Origin: Chitinophagaceae bacterium
GTDB taxonomy: Bacteria > Bacteroidota > Bacteroidia > Chitinophagales > Chitinophagaceae
Assembly: GCA_024707305.1 (NCBI GenBank)
Contig: JANPZZ010000026.1
Location: forward strand, 310,001-374,000
Reading direction: 5' to 3'
DNA: 64,000 nucleotides
Position 1 is the stretch's first letter; every line of letters begins with the position of its first letter. Shown in pieces: positions 43,122 to 51,642 of this stretch. The notes below the pieces were generated by a model that did not search any database, had not been told where the DNA came from, and was given only the letters and a program-made list of their open reading frames with translations. The position numbers and the translations under genes were made by a program.

Positions 43122-44048
43122 ATGAAAAAACAACTGAATCTGCTGCTTGCTTCGGGCGTACTTGCACTGTTAGTGAGTTGTGCAGGACCCACGTCAGGTA
43201 ACTCAGAGTTTAATAATGATCCGCCGGAAAATTATTCCGTTCCCGGCTTTATTATCGATGCGCATATTCACTACCGGGCAACTGACGAATGGGAGAAATC
43301 ATTCATCGAAACCTTTACGGAGTACAATGCAATGGGTTGCGTAATGGTGCGTATGCCAGACCTGGAGAGAGGTATTGCGTTTGCAAAGGCAAATCCTGAC
43401 CGCGTGATTCCATATGCGATGATCAATATCGACAGTGTTACTGTTCTCGACGACATCAGGAAAGCACACGCAATGGGATATAAAGGCCTGGGAGAATTGT
43501 TTGCAAAAAATGAATGGAACTACGACGATCCAAAGTATGATCCGGTTTGGGCGCTGGCTGAAGAATTGAAAATGCCAATTGGTCCACACACCGGCAACCT
43601 GGGGAGCGGAGAAATGGCCAGATTGCGTCCTTCGTTCCTTGCGACTATCGCTGTGAAATTTCCCAACCTCTACATCGTAGGCGGACATTTTGGCAACCCC
43701 TGGTATGCTGAAGCGGGAGAAGCTGCAAGAAGAAATAAAAACCTGTATTTCGATATTTCAGGTTCTTCATTAATCAAAAAAGAAGGCAATCCCGGAATCT
43801 GGCGTGAGTACCTGTGGTGGACTCCTTATGTAGGCAAAACCACAGCGCATATGCCAAAAGACCTGGTGCCTGCATTTGAGAAACTTGTATTCGCAACCGA
43901 TGAAGGTCCGGATGCATTTAAAGAAAATATCAGACGGTTTAATCGTTTGTTGGATGCCAATAATGTTTCCGCTGAATCAAGAGAAAAAATTTATGGTCTT
44001 ACCATGGCAAAAATTCATGGTATAACACCACCGGCGCCAAAAAAATAA
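43122..44048 (+). CDS. Secreted amidohydrolase-2 family lipoprotein
   Basis: 308 residues. Lipobox ALLVSCAGP followed by a Ser/Asn linker. TIM-barrel metal hydrolase: HxH in IIDAHIHYR at strand 1, His in PIGPHTGNLGSGEMARLRP, His in LYIVGGHFGNPWYAE and Asp in LVFATDEGPDAF. This is the Amidohydro_2 pattern (relatives include sugar lactonases such as L-fucono/L-rhamnonolactonases, and decarboxylases). Between a rhamnogalacturonan-type lyase and a hexuronate transporter, a lactonase or unsaturated-uronide-processing role is imaginable, but a periplasmic or surface location is unusual for those. Reaction unknown. Confidence 0.85.
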   Translation: MKKQLNLLLASGVLALLVSCAGPTSGNSEFNNDPPENYSVPGFIIDAHIHYRATDEWEKSFIETFTEYNAMGCVMVRMPDLERGIAFAKANPDRVIPYAMINIDSVTVLDDIRKAHAMGYKGLGELFAKNEWNYDDPKYDPVWALAEELKMPIGPHTGNLGSGEMARLRPSFLATIAVKFPNLYIVGGHFGNPWYAEAGEAARRNKNLYFDISGSSLIKKEGNPGIWREYLWWTPYVGKTTAHMPKDLVPAFEKLVFATDEGPDAFKENIRRFNRLLDANNVSAESREKIYGLTMAKIHGITPPAPKK

Positions 44049-44099
44049 ACTGAAAAATAATTAATCCGGCCCCTGGCCGCATGATATCATTCACTACAT

Positions 44100-44130
44100 C
44101 CCGTTCCGGTACGCCAGAACCGGAACAGGG
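44100..44130. other. Hairpin between amidohydrolase and DctA genes
   Basis: CCC+GTTCCGGT (44100-44110) pairs with ACCGGAAC+A+GGG (44119-44130), an 11-bp stem with one bulged A and an 8-base loop. There is no T-tract, so it may be an RNA-processing or stability element within the operon rather than a terminator. Confidence 0.5.
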
Positions 44131-44194
44131 ATCACTTTGCCCAAATTTCCTGAACATGTTTTCGGAGGGAGCAACGTGTTTTTAAAGATTAAGC

Positions 44195-45436
44195 ATGCGA
44201 TACTTAAAGGTTCTTTATGTTCAGGTGTTGATTGGGATTTGCCTTGGCATTCTTACTGGCTGGCTTTTTCCATCTTTCGCACCGGCTGGAAAACTGATCA
44301 GCGAGATATTCATCGACATGATCAAAATGGTCATTGCGCCAATCATATTTTTCAGCATCGTGCTGGGAATTGTAGGTGGAGGTGACCTGAAGAAAGTAGG
44401 AAGAGTGGGTGCCAAAGGGCTGCTGTATTTTGAAATCGTAACCACTATCACGATTATTATCGGACTTGTAGTGGCGAATATACTACAGCCCGGTGCTGGC
44501 ATACCTGCGGAACAGATTTCGACGGTGGAACCCGTAGCCCTGCCCGGAGAAAAATCAGGCATGGACTGGGGTTCGTTCCTGCGGAATATTGTTCCATCCA
44601 ACATCGTGAATGCATTTGCGAAAGGGGATATTATTCAGATTTTGTTCTTTGGTATACTGTTTAGTGTGGCGTTGATGAAAATGGGAGAAACAGGAAAGTC
44701 GATTACATCCATGTTTGAACGATTTAAAACGGTTATGTTCAAAATCCTTCACATGGTAATTAAGGTTAGTCCGCTTGGCGCCTTTGGAGGCATGTGTTAT
44801 ACAATAGGAGAATATGGTTTTGGTAGTCTCGCGTTGTTGGGTAAACTGATGTTTTCATTTTATCTCACCGGCTTTCTGTTCATCTTCGTCATCCTGAACA
44901 TTATCGCTCGTATCTATGGTTTTAGTCTTTGGAAATTGTTGAAATATATCAAAGATGAATTGTTCATTGTGTTTGGGGCAAGTAGTAGCGAAGCAGTGTT
45001 GCCAAATATTATGGAGAAACTGGAAAGAGCTGGCTGTGAAAAAAGTGTTGTGGGATTGATTATTCCCAGCGGCTATAGCTTCAATCTGGATGGCACCTGT
45101 ATTTACCTGAGCATGAGCATTATTTTCCTGGCGCAGGTATTTCATGTTCCGCTCACGCTATGGGAACAGATTAGTGTAATACTTGTGTTGCTGGTGAGTA
45201 GCAAAGGTGCGGCCGGAGTAACAGGAAGTGGATTCCTGGTACTCACTTCCACACTCGCCGCAATAAAGATTATTCCGATGGAAGGACTGGCTCTCTTAAT
45301 TGGTGTAGACCGGTTTTTAAGTGAAGGAAGGGCCATCACCAACATCATCGGTAACACGGTTGCAACGGTTGTGATTGCAAAGAGTGAGAAAGCAGTAGAT
45401 GAATCAGTATACAAACAGGTTGTGGAAGCTGCATAG
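44195..45436 (+). CDS. Dicarboxylate/amino acid:cation symporter (DctA/GltP family)
   Basis: 413 residues, inner-membrane DAACS transporter. N-terminus RYLKVLYVQVLIGICLGIL and IDMIKMVIAPIIFFSIVLGI; the Ser-rich re-entrant loop FGASSSEAVLP; GYSFNLDGTCIYLSMS (the NxDGT cation/substrate motif); SSKGAAGVTGSGFLVL; and the final VDRFLSEGRAITNIIGNTVAT. It takes up C4-dicarboxylates or acidic amino acids with H+ or Na+. Within PUL 2 it may bring in an acidic breakdown product. The gap to the previous gene is 146 bp, so it may have its own promoter. Confidence 0.93.
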   Translation: MRYLKVLYVQVLIGICLGILTGWLFPSFAPAGKLISEIFIDMIKMVIAPIIFFSIVLGIVGGGDLKKVGRVGAKGLLYFEIVTTITIIIGLVVANILQPGAGIPAEQISTVEPVALPGEKSGMDWGSFLRNIVPSNIVNAFAKGDIIQILFFGILFSVALMKMGETGKSITSMFERFKTVMFKILHMVIKVSPLGAFGGMCYTIGEYGFGSLALLGKLMFSFYLTGFLFIFVILNIIARIYGFSLWKLLKYIKDELFIVFGASSSEAVLPNIMEKLERAGCEKSVVGLIIPSGYSFNLDGTCIYLSMSIIFLAQVFHVPLTLWEQISVILVLLVSSKGAAGVTGSGFLVLTSTLAAIKIIPMEGLALLIGVDRFLSEGRAITNIIGNTVATVVIAKSEKAVDESVYKQVVEAA

Positions 45437-45493
45437 ATGAATAAACAGTCAACCCAGAACCAAATTGGATTATAGAATTAAAAGTAACATGCT

Positions 45494-46780
45494 ATGTCAA
45501 ATACGAAAGGAAAGTACAGGTGGTATATATGCTTTCTTCTCTTTGCCGCAACCACGATCAACTATATCGACAGGCAGATATTTGGATTGCTAAAACCCGA
45601 GCTGGAACAGGTATTTAACTGGACAGAGACGGATTATAGCAGGATCGTGATGGCGTTTACAGCATGTTATGCTCTCGGGCTGGGATTCTACAGCCGTGTC
45701 ATCGATCGTATTGGAACCAAACTGGGTTATATGTTGTCGGTAACAGTTTGGAGCATTGCAGCGATGCTTCATGCGGCTGCGAAAACGACGTTAGGTTTCG
45801 GTTTTATGCGTGCGCTGTTGGGTATTGGTGAATCAGGCAATTATCCCGCGGCAGTAAAAACGGTGGCAGAATGGTTTCCTAAAAGGGAGCGTTCATTTGC
45901 AATCGGCATCGTCGATTCCGGATCCAATATCGGCGCATGTGTGGGGCCGATCCTGATCCCTTTTCTCCTAGCAGTTTTCGGATGGAAGGCAGCTTTTATT
46001 ATAACGGGTTCACTTGGATTTTTGTGGTTGATAGCCTGGCGTTTTTCTTATCACGCTCCGGCAAAACATCCAAAGTTGTCTGCATCAGAGCTGGAATATA
46101 TCCGCCAGGATAAAGAAGAAGTGGAAGATGATACAAACGAAGAAAAAGTGTCATGGAAAAAGCTGTTAAGCCAGCGGCAAACATGGGCCTTTATCGCGGG
46201 TAAATTTTTTACGGATCCCATCTGGTTTTTCTTTTTATTCTGGCTGCCGTCTTACTTCAGTTCCACATTTAAGTTAGACTTCAGGGAGCCCAACCTTCCA
46301 CTGGTATTAATCTATTCAGGTACCATGATTGGTAGTATTGGTGGTGGTTATTTATCTACCTGGCTTATTAAAAAAGGATGGCCCGTTTATAAGGCAAGGA
46401 AACTTGCCCTGTTTATCGCGGCTATCTGTGTAATGCCCATTTTAATTACAAGGTTTACAGACAATATCTGGATCGTTGTTGGTTTACTGAGTCTTTCAGT
46501 TGCCGCGAACCAGGCATGGAGTGCAAATATCTTTTCCATTGTTCCTGATATGTTTCCTAAAAAAGTTGTGGCCACTGTTGTAGGAATCGGAGGCATGGCT
46601 GGTGCAATCGGAAGTGTTTTGTTCCCCATCATGGTAGGTTATATTCTCGACTATTATAAAGCAAGCGGGAATATCGTTTTAGGCTACAATATTCTCTTCA
46701 TTATTTGTGGCCTGTCGTTCTTAATTGCCTGGACAGTTATTCATTTTCTGGTGCCGAAAATGAAGCGGGCTCAGTTATAA
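45494..46780 (+). CDS. ExuT-like hexuronate MFS transporter (ACS family)
   Basis: 428 residues with 12 membrane helices. Anion:cation-symporter family marks: FAATTINYIDRQIFGLLKPEL at helix 1, RALLGIGESGNYPAAVKTVAEWFPKRERSFAIGI at helices 4-5 and MVGYILDYY near the end. This closely matches hexuronate transporters that import galacturonate or glucuronate with H+. It sits 57 bases after the DctA-type gene. It fits import of the uronic-acid monomer released by the lyase and periplasmic enzymes and is the best evidence that PUL 2 targets a uronate polymer. Confidence 0.9.
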   Translation: MSNTKGKYRWYICFLLFAATTINYIDRQIFGLLKPELEQVFNWTETDYSRIVMAFTACYALGLGFYSRVIDRIGTKLGYMLSVTVWSIAAMLHAAAKTTLGFGFMRALLGIGESGNYPAAVKTVAEWFPKRERSFAIGIVDSGSNIGACVGPILIPFLLAVFGWKAAFIITGSLGFLWLIAWRFSYHAPAKHPKLSASELEYIRQDKEEVEDDTNEEKVSWKKLLSQRQTWAFIAGKFFTDPIWFFFLFWLPSYFSSTFKLDFREPNLPLVLIYSGTMIGSIGGGYLSTWLIKKGWPVYKARKLALFIAAICVMPILITRFTDNIWIVVGLLSLSVAANQAWSANIFSIVPDMFPKKVVATVVGIGGMAGAIGSVLFPIMVGYILDYYKASGNIVLGYNILFIICGLSFLIAWTVIHFLVPKMKRAQL

Positions 46781-46821
46781 CATTTCACTCTACGCACCAT
46801 TCCAAACCCAATTTTAATTTT

Positions 46822-47592
46822 ATGACAGCATATAAAGCATTTCAGCAGGACTCACTTCAAATAAATGTATATGAAAAAGAAGAACAGATGGGTCAGGCAT
46901 CTGCAGCGCTCGCAGCAAGTTATCTGAACAAAGTGATAGCAGAAAAAGGTGAAGTGAATTTGATTCTCGCAACCGGCACTTCTCAGTTCACATTTCTTGA
47001 GTCGTTGAAAAAACATGAAATAGACTGGAAAAAAATTACCGTCTTTCATTTGGATGAATACATAGGGATCTCGGCCGAACATCCATCCAGTTTCCGGCGC
47101 TATCTGCTGGAGCGCATTCTTCGTGAAGTAAATCCGAAAAAATATTACTTAATTGAAGGCGACGCTGAGAACATCGATGAAAAAATCAGGGAGTATGCCA
47201 GTCTGCTGAAAAGACATCCTATTGATCTCGCCTGTATGGGTATTGGTGAAAATGGGCATATCGCGTTTAATGATCCTCCTGTTGCCGATTTCTACGATCC
47301 ACAGTTGGTGAAGCAGGTGGAGCTTGATGAGGGTTGTCGCAAACAGCAATACAATGAGGGCTGGTTTCCTTCGCTCGATACGGTGCCTACGCATGCCATA
47401 ACACTTACGATTCCTGCAATCATGAATTGCGAGATGATTATATGTAATGTTCCCGGACCCCGCAAACGGGAAGCCGTGCGGCAGGCAATTCTCGGTCCGA
47501 TTTCAACAGCATGTCCCGCGTCGATTTTACGCCAGCATCCACATGTACATTTGTTTTTAGACCGGGAATCATTACCCACCAACCTGGCTTAG
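46822..47592 (+). CDS. NagB-like glucosamine-6-phosphate deaminase/6-phosphogluconolactonase family protein
   Basis: 256 residues from ATG 46822; the longer upstream reading overlaps the ExuT gene and is not protein-like. NagB family marks: LATGTSQFTFLESL, FHLDEYIGIS, catalytic-region ACMGIGENGHIAFNDPP, and VPTHAITLTIPAIM. Glucosamine-6-phosphate deaminase yields fructose-6-phosphate and ammonia. Many Bacteroidota carry a divergent copy like this inside uronate or sugar-acid loci, so the true substrate may be another phosphosugar. Last gene of the PUL 2 run; no clear terminator follows. Confidence 0.85.
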   Translation: MTAYKAFQQDSLQINVYEKEEQMGQASAALAASYLNKVIAEKGEVNLILATGTSQFTFLESLKKHEIDWKKITVFHLDEYIGISAEHPSSFRRYLLERILREVNPKKYYLIEGDAENIDEKIREYASLLKRHPIDLACMGIGENGHIAFNDPPVADFYDPQLVKQVELDEGCRKQQYNEGWFPSLDTVPTHAITLTIPAIMNCEMIICNVPGPRKREAVRQAILGPISTACPASILRQHPHVHLFLDRESLPTNLA

Positions 47593-47683
47593 CGGCAAAA
47601 ATCGGGGAGTTTTGGCAGCAGAAAGGGGTTCCAACTCCCGCAATATTGCAGATATAAGCCATTGAATTGCGGGTTTGGCAGGG

Positions 47684-47733
47684 CATAGAGTTTGATGGAC
47701 TATTATTATAAATCATCAAACCTTAGCTCTATG
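47684..47733 (+). promoter_or_regulatory. Inverted repeat that encloses the start codon of the next gene
   Basis: CATAGAGTTTGATG (47684-47697) is the inverse of CATCAAAC (47714-47721) plus TCTATG (47728-47733), with a 6-base bulge. The ATG of the 47731 gene forms the tip of the right arm, so folding of the leader would hide the start codon. Possible translational control (inference). Confidence 0.4.
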
Positions 47734-48174
47734 GAACAAACAAATACCGCAGGCAAAATTGAAATTCCTGTAGACTTTCAGCGTCCGGGCATGCCATTGA
47801 CAGCAAACCTGCTGCAGCCATCTATATATAAAGATGGCGGCAATTATACTTGCGCATTTGGCTCCGAACTGAAAGACGGCGTCTATGGCCATGGCGCCAC
47901 ACCCGAGCAAGCGGCACAGGACTGGGACAGGAATCTCACAGAACGAATGGCCAGCGCACAGCCCGACGACGATCTCGTAAAAGAGATCAGGCGCATTCTA
48001 CAACAACATGGCGCCGAGAGCCGCCATGCGGGACCGCCTGATGTAAAACCTAACGACGGCCCGCCTCATACCGCCACGCACGACACGCGTGAAGGCGACG
48101 CAGCAGGCATTCCCTCAGTACCACCTCACCGCAGAAATACAACGGATCAGAGTAATAATGATGGGAGCGAGTAA
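47731..48174 (+). CDS. Small hypothetical soluble protein with Pro/His-rich tail
   Basis: 147 residues from ATG 47731. No signal peptide or membrane segment. The first ~95 residues look folded (IEIPVDFQRPGMPLTANLLQPSIYKDGGNYTCAFGS, AAQDWDRNLTERMASAQPDDDL); the repeat-free tail is disordered, rich in Pro, His, Asp and Thr (GPPDVKPNDGPPHTATHDTR). The N-terminal part, with ATPEQAAQDWDRNL, recalls small antitoxin-like HicB folds, but this is only a resemblance. Its neighbours give no functional hint. Unknown function. Confidence 0.65.
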   Translation: MEQTNTAGKIEIPVDFQRPGMPLTANLLQPSIYKDGGNYTCAFGSELKDGVYGHGATPEQAAQDWDRNLTERMASAQPDDDLVKEIRRILQQHGAESRHAGPPDVKPNDGPPHTATHDTREGDAAGIPSVPPHRRNTTDQSNNDGSE

Positions 48175-48181
48175 GGAGAAT

Positions 48182-48217
48182 CGATGATCGAAGCCCGATG
48201 TCGATCATCGGACTTCG
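48182..48217. other. Mutually exclusive hairpins (GATCATCG-type repeat)
   Basis: CGATGATCGA (48182-48191) pairs perfectly with TCGATCATCG (48201-48210). Alternatively CGAAGcCCGATG (48189-48200) pairs with CATCGGaCTTCG (48206-48217). The two folds share bases. Similar words (CGATCATCGG, TCATCGAACATCGG) recur at 51636-51664. Confidence 0.55.
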
Positions 48218-48257
48218 TATCTTGTTTCTCTAGGATTTTTCCCAAATCTTTTCTATT

Positions 48258-48376
48258 TTGGCGATATCTGATACTATTACAGTATTTGCTGTATAGTATT
48301 TCGCCAATAATCCCACTGTTATTGGCATTCCCTGCCCCATGTCAGGGCATTTGAGGCGAAAGCCTCTGGGATTTTT
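48258..48376. other. Cluster of strong hairpins, candidate structured RNA or leader
   Basis: First element, about 48258-48305: nested arms TGGCGA/TCGCCA, ATACTA/TAGTAT and ACAG/CTGT. Second element, 48329-48371: TCCC/GGGA closes a junction holding TGCCC/GGGCA and GAGGC-GAAA-GCCTC (GNRA tetraloop), followed by T5. It lies in the 224-bp gap just before the 48399 gene on +. It could be a terminator, a leader or a small RNA; identity unknown. Confidence 0.45.
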
Positions 48377-48398
48377 ATGGAAAAGTAAATTTCAAAAG

Positions 48399-48944
48399 AT
48401 GAAGGTTTACTCCAAAAGTAGATCCGTATTGCTATGTTGTTTTTTATTTCTGTTTCAGTTAGGCAACTCACAGGATGCATTGCTGACAAAAGATGAAACA
48501 ATCAATTATATTAACAGGGTGCTGAAAAGATCGGTAGGGCATAATGCTGCCTGGTTGGGTTGCGAAGAATCTAAGCGCGGTGAAATCGTTACTTCCTCAT
48601 TTACCAAAGAGGGAGAGAATGTCGTTTATCACATGGAGTCCAAAGCGTATGACGACGGCTGGTGTCGCTCAAATGCACAGTCATACAAATACTATTTTAA
48701 TCCCGCTCATATAAAGGAGATCAAACTGGTTCCGATTAAAGGATTATCAGTTGCGTACGTAGAAATTACTCTTATTAAAAGTGATCTGCTTCGTTTTTAC
48801 AGTAATGGGCAAAAATCGAACAGAAATAAAATCACAATGTATCTGCTGGTTCCCGATAACAAAACATTTGAAACCTTTAAAAAAGCACTCAATCATTTAA
48901 AAGATCTTGTAAATGCTGAGGAAGACCCTTTTGGAAATGGATAG
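48399..48944 (+). CDS. Small secreted protein of unknown function
   Basis: 181 residues from ATG 48399. A signal peptide is clear (SVLLCCFLFLFQLGNSQ), so the protein is exported. The mature part has three Cys in its first half (WLGCEESK, DGWCRSN) and a mixed alpha/beta look (YYFNPAHIKEIKLVPIKG, KITMYLLVPDNKTFETFKKA). No family is recognised. It overlaps or abuts the next gene (possible start 48937 inside this gene, or 48946 just after its stop), so the two are probably co-expressed. Confidence 0.75.
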   Translation: MKVYSKSRSVLLCCFLFLFQLGNSQDALLTKDETINYINRVLKRSVGHNAAWLGCEESKRGEIVTSSFTKEGENVVYHMESKAYDDGWCRSNAQSYKYYFNPAHIKEIKLVPIKGLSVAYVEITLIKSDLLRFYSNGQKSNRNKITMYLLVPDNKTFETFKKALNHLKDLVNAEEDPFGNG

Positions 48945-48945
48945 A

Positions 48946-50491
48946 ATGAATTTATTGTTCAAATCGACATTGCTTTCTTTACTATTAGTGGGTAGCTTTT
49001 ATTCCGGTGCGCAAACTGTGGGCATTGGCGAAGTGCAGAAAATTGAAGCGCTGAGTAAAGAATATGTCCGCAATGAAGCTGAAATCGCCAGATTGAAAGA
49101 AGTAGTTCGTGCAGAACGGGCAAAAACGGATGTTGAACCTGCTAAAATCAGAAAGGAAATTGCAGCGCTTGAAAAGGAGCGCGATAATATCATTGCTGAC
49201 ATGAAAGTGGGTGCACGTTGCAGTCAATGTAACGAGTGGAAATCAAACTTTGAAAAAGGGGAATCAACTTCCAGCAACACCTGGGTGAAGTAAAAGGATA
49301 TGCCATTCCCGCCACCACCAGTGAACTGGAAGCAACACGCGCATCATACAGGGAAAAGATTGCGCTGAAGAAAGTGCAGTTGAAAAAGCTGGAAGATAAA
49401 CTCAACCAGCCCCTGCCCCAAGAGGTGAAAATTCGTGACCTCACTAACCGAAACGCTGCTATTTGCGGAGAAATGAGAACAGCCAGTACGCGCTACGACC
49501 AAAAGGTTTTTGAATCAACCAAATCAAAGCATGAGACATGGGGCACAGAGATGATGAGCAAAATTACCGATTGGCTGATTCAGGAAGATAAAGCCGCCAT
49601 CGCAGCAGGGAAAAAAGTTCGTCTGCAAAAAGAGCAACAAGAAGAAGAGACTGAGACGAAGAAAAAAATCGGCGAACAACTGGATCGCGAAATAAAAAGA
49701 TATGAATCGCAATTAAAATCCATTGAGGGAAATATAGAAGAAATTCAGTTGCACTGGGAGCTTGTGGAAACGCAGACGAATGCTAAAAGAAAGGAAGCAA
49801 TTGACGAAAGGGATCTTGCAAAAAGCAAACGGGACACATCACGAACAGATAGCATAAGACAGATTCTTGAGAAAGAATTTCAATTGAAAGAACAGGTTGT
49901 AAAAAATATTGATGCAGAGTTTAAAAAGAAACGTGAAGTGAACGATGCACGACTTTCAACCGAGAAGGCAAACCGGCAAAAACTCGTTGAACAGCTGAAC
50001 AAACTCCGGGTAGATGGTCCCACGCGCGAAAGAGAAGCGCTTGCGAAGCTGAAGGTGAAATACGATGCATTACAAAAAGCCGCAAACGACGAGGAGGCAG
50101 CTGCCCGTAGCCGACAAAAACTTGCCGGCGAGAGTTATTCGGCAAGTGTGAAAACGCATGATAAGTTGCAGGATGATTTCCGAAAAACGATCGAATCGGA
50201 AGAGGTGCGTATTCGAAACGCAGGTACGCCCGTAAACTGCTACGTTGGCGCGTCAGCGTCAGGCAAGGCTAACAGTAACTGGAGTTCTGTTGTAAGTTGC
50301 GTCAACAATGTAAAGACTTATGCGAAGAAGTCTGCGTCACACGTATTCAATTCTTATTGCAATACGTTCAACGTGAAAAAAATCCTTGCAGCAGTACAGG
50401 AGTTTTTTAGCAGGCCTTTTCTGGTGAAGACAGGGAGATTGTAAAAGAGATTTCCAACCCCATGTGGTTAAAAGATATGGATCCCTGGTAG
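48946..50491 (+). CDS. Secreted long coiled-coil protein of unknown function, two frameshifts
   Basis: About 515 residues after repair. Signal peptide (LLSLLLVGSFYSGAQ), then long Lys/Glu-rich heptad helices (KEYVRNEAEIARLKEVVRAE; KEQQEEETETKKKIGEQLDR; KLVEQLNKLRVDGPTREREA) and a C-terminal Cys-containing segment (NCYVGASASGK, VVSCVNNVKTYAKK, NSYCNTF). Breaks: a missing A at 49253-49257 (corrected FEKRGINFQQHLGEVKGYAIP) and a missing T near 50412-50415 (corrected RPFSGEDREIVKEISNPMW, stop at 50489-50491). No known family. The alternative start is ATG 48937. It may act as an envelope scaffold, but this is only a guess from its form. Confidence 0.72.
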
Positions 50492-50495
50492 CAGT

Positions 50496-51047
50496 TTATG
50501 TTTTCGGAACATAAGTCAACACCACACCACCATTCTCCAACGGTCTTGCAGATTTAAGTGAAAGGTTCATGCTTTCAATGCCCTTTGTAAAAAGGTGCCG
50601 CCCTTTGCGTGCCAGAGCTGGCGCAATGCAGATGCGGTATTCGTCGAAAAGATTGTGGTTAATAAGTGTGTGAGAAAGTATCGCACTTCCAAAAACGTAA
50701 AGGTCTTTTTCGCTTTTGGCTTTCAACGCGGCAATTGAGTCAGCCACATTTTCTTTAATCAGAATGGAATTATTCCAGTCGGCTGAGGTAAGGGTAGTGG
50801 AGCACACTACCTTTGGTAAGGAATTCATCCAGTTTGCAACCGAATCTGTTTCTTTTTGCCAGTGCGCCGCCATTCCTTCATAGGTTACGCGGCCAAATAC
50901 GAGATAGGAACAATTCTCCAGTTGATCCAGTGAAAACTTTTCCAGCTCGGGTCCCCAAACGGTCATGTGGAAAGGTAGCTCCCAATTATTTTCCCCTTCG
51001 AAATATCCGTCGAGGGTGATGATATTCCACATGATTAACTTTCCCAT
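50496..51047 (-). CDS. Dihydrofolate reductase-family (RibD C-terminal domain) protein
   Basis: 183 residues, soluble. Family marks: LIMWNIITLDGYFEG at the N-terminus, YLVFGRVTYEGMAAHWQ, KVVCSTTLTSADWNNS, KDLYVFGSAILSHTLINHNL and DEYRICIAPALARKGRHLF. These Bacteroidota proteins share the NADPH-binding fold of RibD and DHFR but are usually not true folate reductases. Monocistronic; its stop is 4 bases from the corrected end of the convergent coiled-coil gene. Confidence 0.92.
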   Translation of the reverse strand: MGKLIMWNIITLDGYFEGENNWELPFHMTVWGPELEKFSLDQLENCSYLVFGRVTYEGMAAHWQKETDSVANWMNSLPKVVCSTTLTSADWNNSILIKENVADSIAALKAKSEKDLYVFGSAILSHTLINHNLFDEYRICIAPALARKGRHLFTKGIESMNLSLKSARPLENGGVVLTYVPKT

Positions 51048-51129
51048 AGATGATAGACTTAATGATTATTGCAATAAAATGAAACGATGTCATTAAAGAT
51101 AACACTTCTTTTATTTCAGAGATGGAACC

Positions 51130-51170
51130 CTTAATAAAAACGCAGGATAAAATCCTGCGTTTTTATTAAG
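51130..51170 (-). terminator. Strong intrinsic terminator downstream of the DUF4260 gene
   Basis: A perfect 19-bp inverted repeat (51130-51148 with 51152-51170, loop AAA) built around CGCAGGAT and flanked by A5/T5 runs, so it can work in both directions. It lies 28 bases after the DUF4260 stop and upstream of the DHFR-family gene. Confidence 0.92.
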
Positions 51171-51197
51171 GTCGATATTTCGTCAGATAAATTTTTC

Positions 51198-51551
51198 TTA
51201 TTGATTCGGGAAATGATTCAAGTGCGTGAACTTAAACCCATCCTCGTATTTCAAACCATAACCAAAAGCTCTGTCCATACAGGCATGACCAAAGAGGATA
51301 ATACCTGCGATTTGTAGTTCGGTATGGTTAAGGGCAAATCCTGCAATAAATACAGCTGCTGCCACCGCCCGGTGATGAAAGATATTATAAACGATTGCAC
51401 CCACTTTATTTCCCGCGGCATAGCCGATCATGCTGATATCTGGTCCTAAAAACATCAGCAGGTAATACCACCAGGGTGAATTAAACACATAAAGCGCATA
51501 AACACTTGCGATGAGCATTGCCAGTTCTTCTAGTTGAATTACTTTTTTCAT
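51198..51551 (-). CDS. DUF4260 small membrane protein
   Basis: 117 residues with three to four membrane helices. Family pattern: LIASVYALYVFNSPWWYYLLMFLGPDISMIGYAAG, GAIVYNIFHHRAVAAAVFIAG and LFGHACMDRAFGYGLKYEDGFKFTHL. Conserved His and Asp residues (NIFHHR, GHACMDR) are typical of the family, whose role is unknown. Monocistronic with a strong terminator. Confidence 0.92.
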   Translation of the reverse strand: MKKVIQLEELAMLIASVYALYVFNSPWWYYLLMFLGPDISMIGYAAGNKVGAIVYNIFHHRAVAAAVFIAGFALNHTELQIAGIILFGHACMDRAFGYGLKYEDGFKFTHLNHFPNQ

Positions 51552-51642
51552 TTTCCTTACATATTATCGAGGGAAGATCGCGAATTTTATATTTTACGCA
51601 AACGATTATTATTGCAATGATTTTGCCGCCTTCGATCAACGA

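Noticed and set aside
44137-44385. Alternative N-terminus of the DctA-type symporter in another frame
   Set aside because: The frame from 44195 already gives a complete family N-terminus (LYVQVLIGICLGIL); the other frame is a shadow.
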